A DNA stretch of 64,000 bases, from positions 617,188 through 681,187 of the forward strand of contig CAADRB010000037.1 in assembly GCA_900708905.1 (NCBI GenBank), written 5' to 3'. The notes beneath the pieces are model-generated. The model was not told the DNA's origin and searched no databases. It was given only the letters and a program-made list of their open reading frames with translations. Positions 63,621 through 64,000 of this stretch are shown in pieces (the first letter of the stretch is position 1; the number at the start of each line of letters is the position of its first letter). A program made the translations under genes and the position numbers. Origin of the DNA: Hymenolepis diminuta. Taxonomy: Eukaryota; Platyhelminthes; Cestoda; Cyclophyllidea; Hymenolepididae.

Positions 63621-63754
63621 CTTTTCTTCGGAGAACAAAGTGAGTCTAGCTTCATCTTCTCGACAAATGCAGAAATAGGATTTCCAAATAGGTTTTGGTA
63701 GATAAGGCTCAGCCTTTCCGGTAAATATATAATCGAATTCGACTGAAGGTAAAT
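63621..63754 (-). CDS. RasGAP exon 1 in window: first half of split PH domain
   Basis: This exon reads LPSVEFDYIFTGKAEPY, then LPKPIWKSYFCICRED and EARLTLFSEEK. It is the W-x(3)-F/C beta1-beta3 pattern of a PH domain and lines up with the N-terminal PH half of SynGAP, where a short 'PGW-N-P-RFCII' stretch occupies the same place. The donor (GTAGAT, bases 63615-63620) leaves phase 0 after the EEK lysine. The acceptor is most likely the TTGTAG ending at 63755, giving phase 1 entry; a second AG would start the exon at 63742 instead. An in-frame ATG at 63786-63788 with no stop in between means the exon could also be a first coding exon with an extended start. The next intron is only 102 bases, which supports the call. 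Confidence 0.72.
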
Positions 63755-64000
63755 CTACAATACGGAAAACAGAAGTGAAAATTACCATCGACCTGACAAT
63801 TTAATGGGCATTGTTCAGATGTAAAATTAAAAAACAAAAAAACATAAAACAAAATAAATAATTAATTAGTAGGAGTATCGGTTTAAAAGTTGTTTATAAT
63901 AAATATTTAAAACATAAAAAGCCCAATAAATCCTGCATTATTAGATCAACAAGCAAACATAATAATAAAAATATATATAAACTTTTTGTACGAGTTTCGA
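63755..64000 (-). other. Sequence upstream of first PH exon
   Basis: Very AT-rich, with AATAAA-type runs. If the exon at 63621 is internal, this is intron; if the ATG at 63788 is used, the last bases are 5' leader. No promoter is recognised. Confidence 0.4.

Larger units (their letters stand above)
1..63754 (-). other. SYNGAP1-like: SynGAP/DAB2IP/RASAL2-type RasGAP gene locus, open at the left edge
   Basis: Thirteen minus-strand exons, all with GT donors and AG acceptors, join in one unbroken frame of about 794 codons. The domain order is split PH, C2, then the start of the RasGAP domain, which is the order of human SynGAP, DAB2IP and RASAL2. These proteins speed GTP hydrolysis on Ras and Rap at the inner face of the plasma membrane, with PH and C2 helping membrane placement and Rap specificity. 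Diagnostic stretches include YYCDVCLDRTLYARSTSK (C2), KIHSSLVGGRKNCFF (second PH half) and SNTMATKAVESYIKLVGK (GAP). The phases at each junction agree: 0, 1, 0, 2, 2, 2, 2, 2, 1, 0, 1, 0. The C-terminal part, with the catalytic arginine finger, is not in the window. A second, internal first exon at 24338-24954 predicts a shorter isoform. Family assignment is strong; orthology to one of the vertebrate paralogues cannot be decided. Confidence 0.88.

Noticed and set aside
1..64000. tRNA, rRNA or CRISPR features
   Set aside because: No cloverleaf with intact A and B boxes, no rRNA-like conserved blocks and no regularly spaced repeats were seen.

Overview
The window looks like one very long, intron-rich animal gene read on the minus strand. 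The base composition is AT-rich, exons of about 56-620 bases are separated by introns of 0.1-13 kb with GT/AG ends, and there is no bacterial-style gene packing. Phylum cannot be fixed from this sequence alone. Large introns, a strongly diverged protein and fossil Tc1/mariner and Ty3/Gypsy elements would suit a flatworm or another spiralian, but that is inference.

Thirteen exons chain without a phase conflict from about 63754 down to 1379. They encode the first ~790 residues of a RasGAP of the SynGAP / DAB2IP / RASAL2 (nGAP) family. In order they carry the first half of a split PH domain (63.4-63.8 kb), a low-complexity basic/serine linker (54.1, 40.8 and 38.0 kb), the second half of the PH domain (34.3-34.7 kb), a C2 domain (22.2, 16.4, 11.1 and 7.5 kb), and the start of the RasGAP catalytic domain (4.0, 2.7 and 1.4-1.7 kb). 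The rest of the GAP domain, including the exons expected to carry the arginine finger and the FLR motif, lies beyond the left edge. The true 5' end may lie beyond the right edge.

A separate exon at 24338-24954 has its own ATG, with an in-frame stop upstream. It ends in the same phase (2) as the second PH exon, so both can splice to the C2 exon at 22206. This predicts an internal promoter, in a CpG-rich stretch near 25.02-25.11 kb, that makes a shorter RasGAP without the PH domain.

The introns hold mobile-element debris: a dead 1.2 kb Tc1/mariner element (46343-47557), a dead Ty3/Gypsy integrase fragment (about 52099-52600), a nearly identical 511-base direct repeat (39107-39617 and 41829-42339) flanking a 56-base exon, a ~137-base dispersed repeat (48.6 and 51.95 kb), degenerate tRNA-like SINE pieces, a possible solo LTR (59.4-59.7 kb) and microsatellites. 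Three assembly gaps (N runs) and one single N are present. No tRNA, rRNA, CRISPR array or prokaryotic feature was seen. Exon calls rest on reading splice sites and on similarity to family members known from memory; no search was run.
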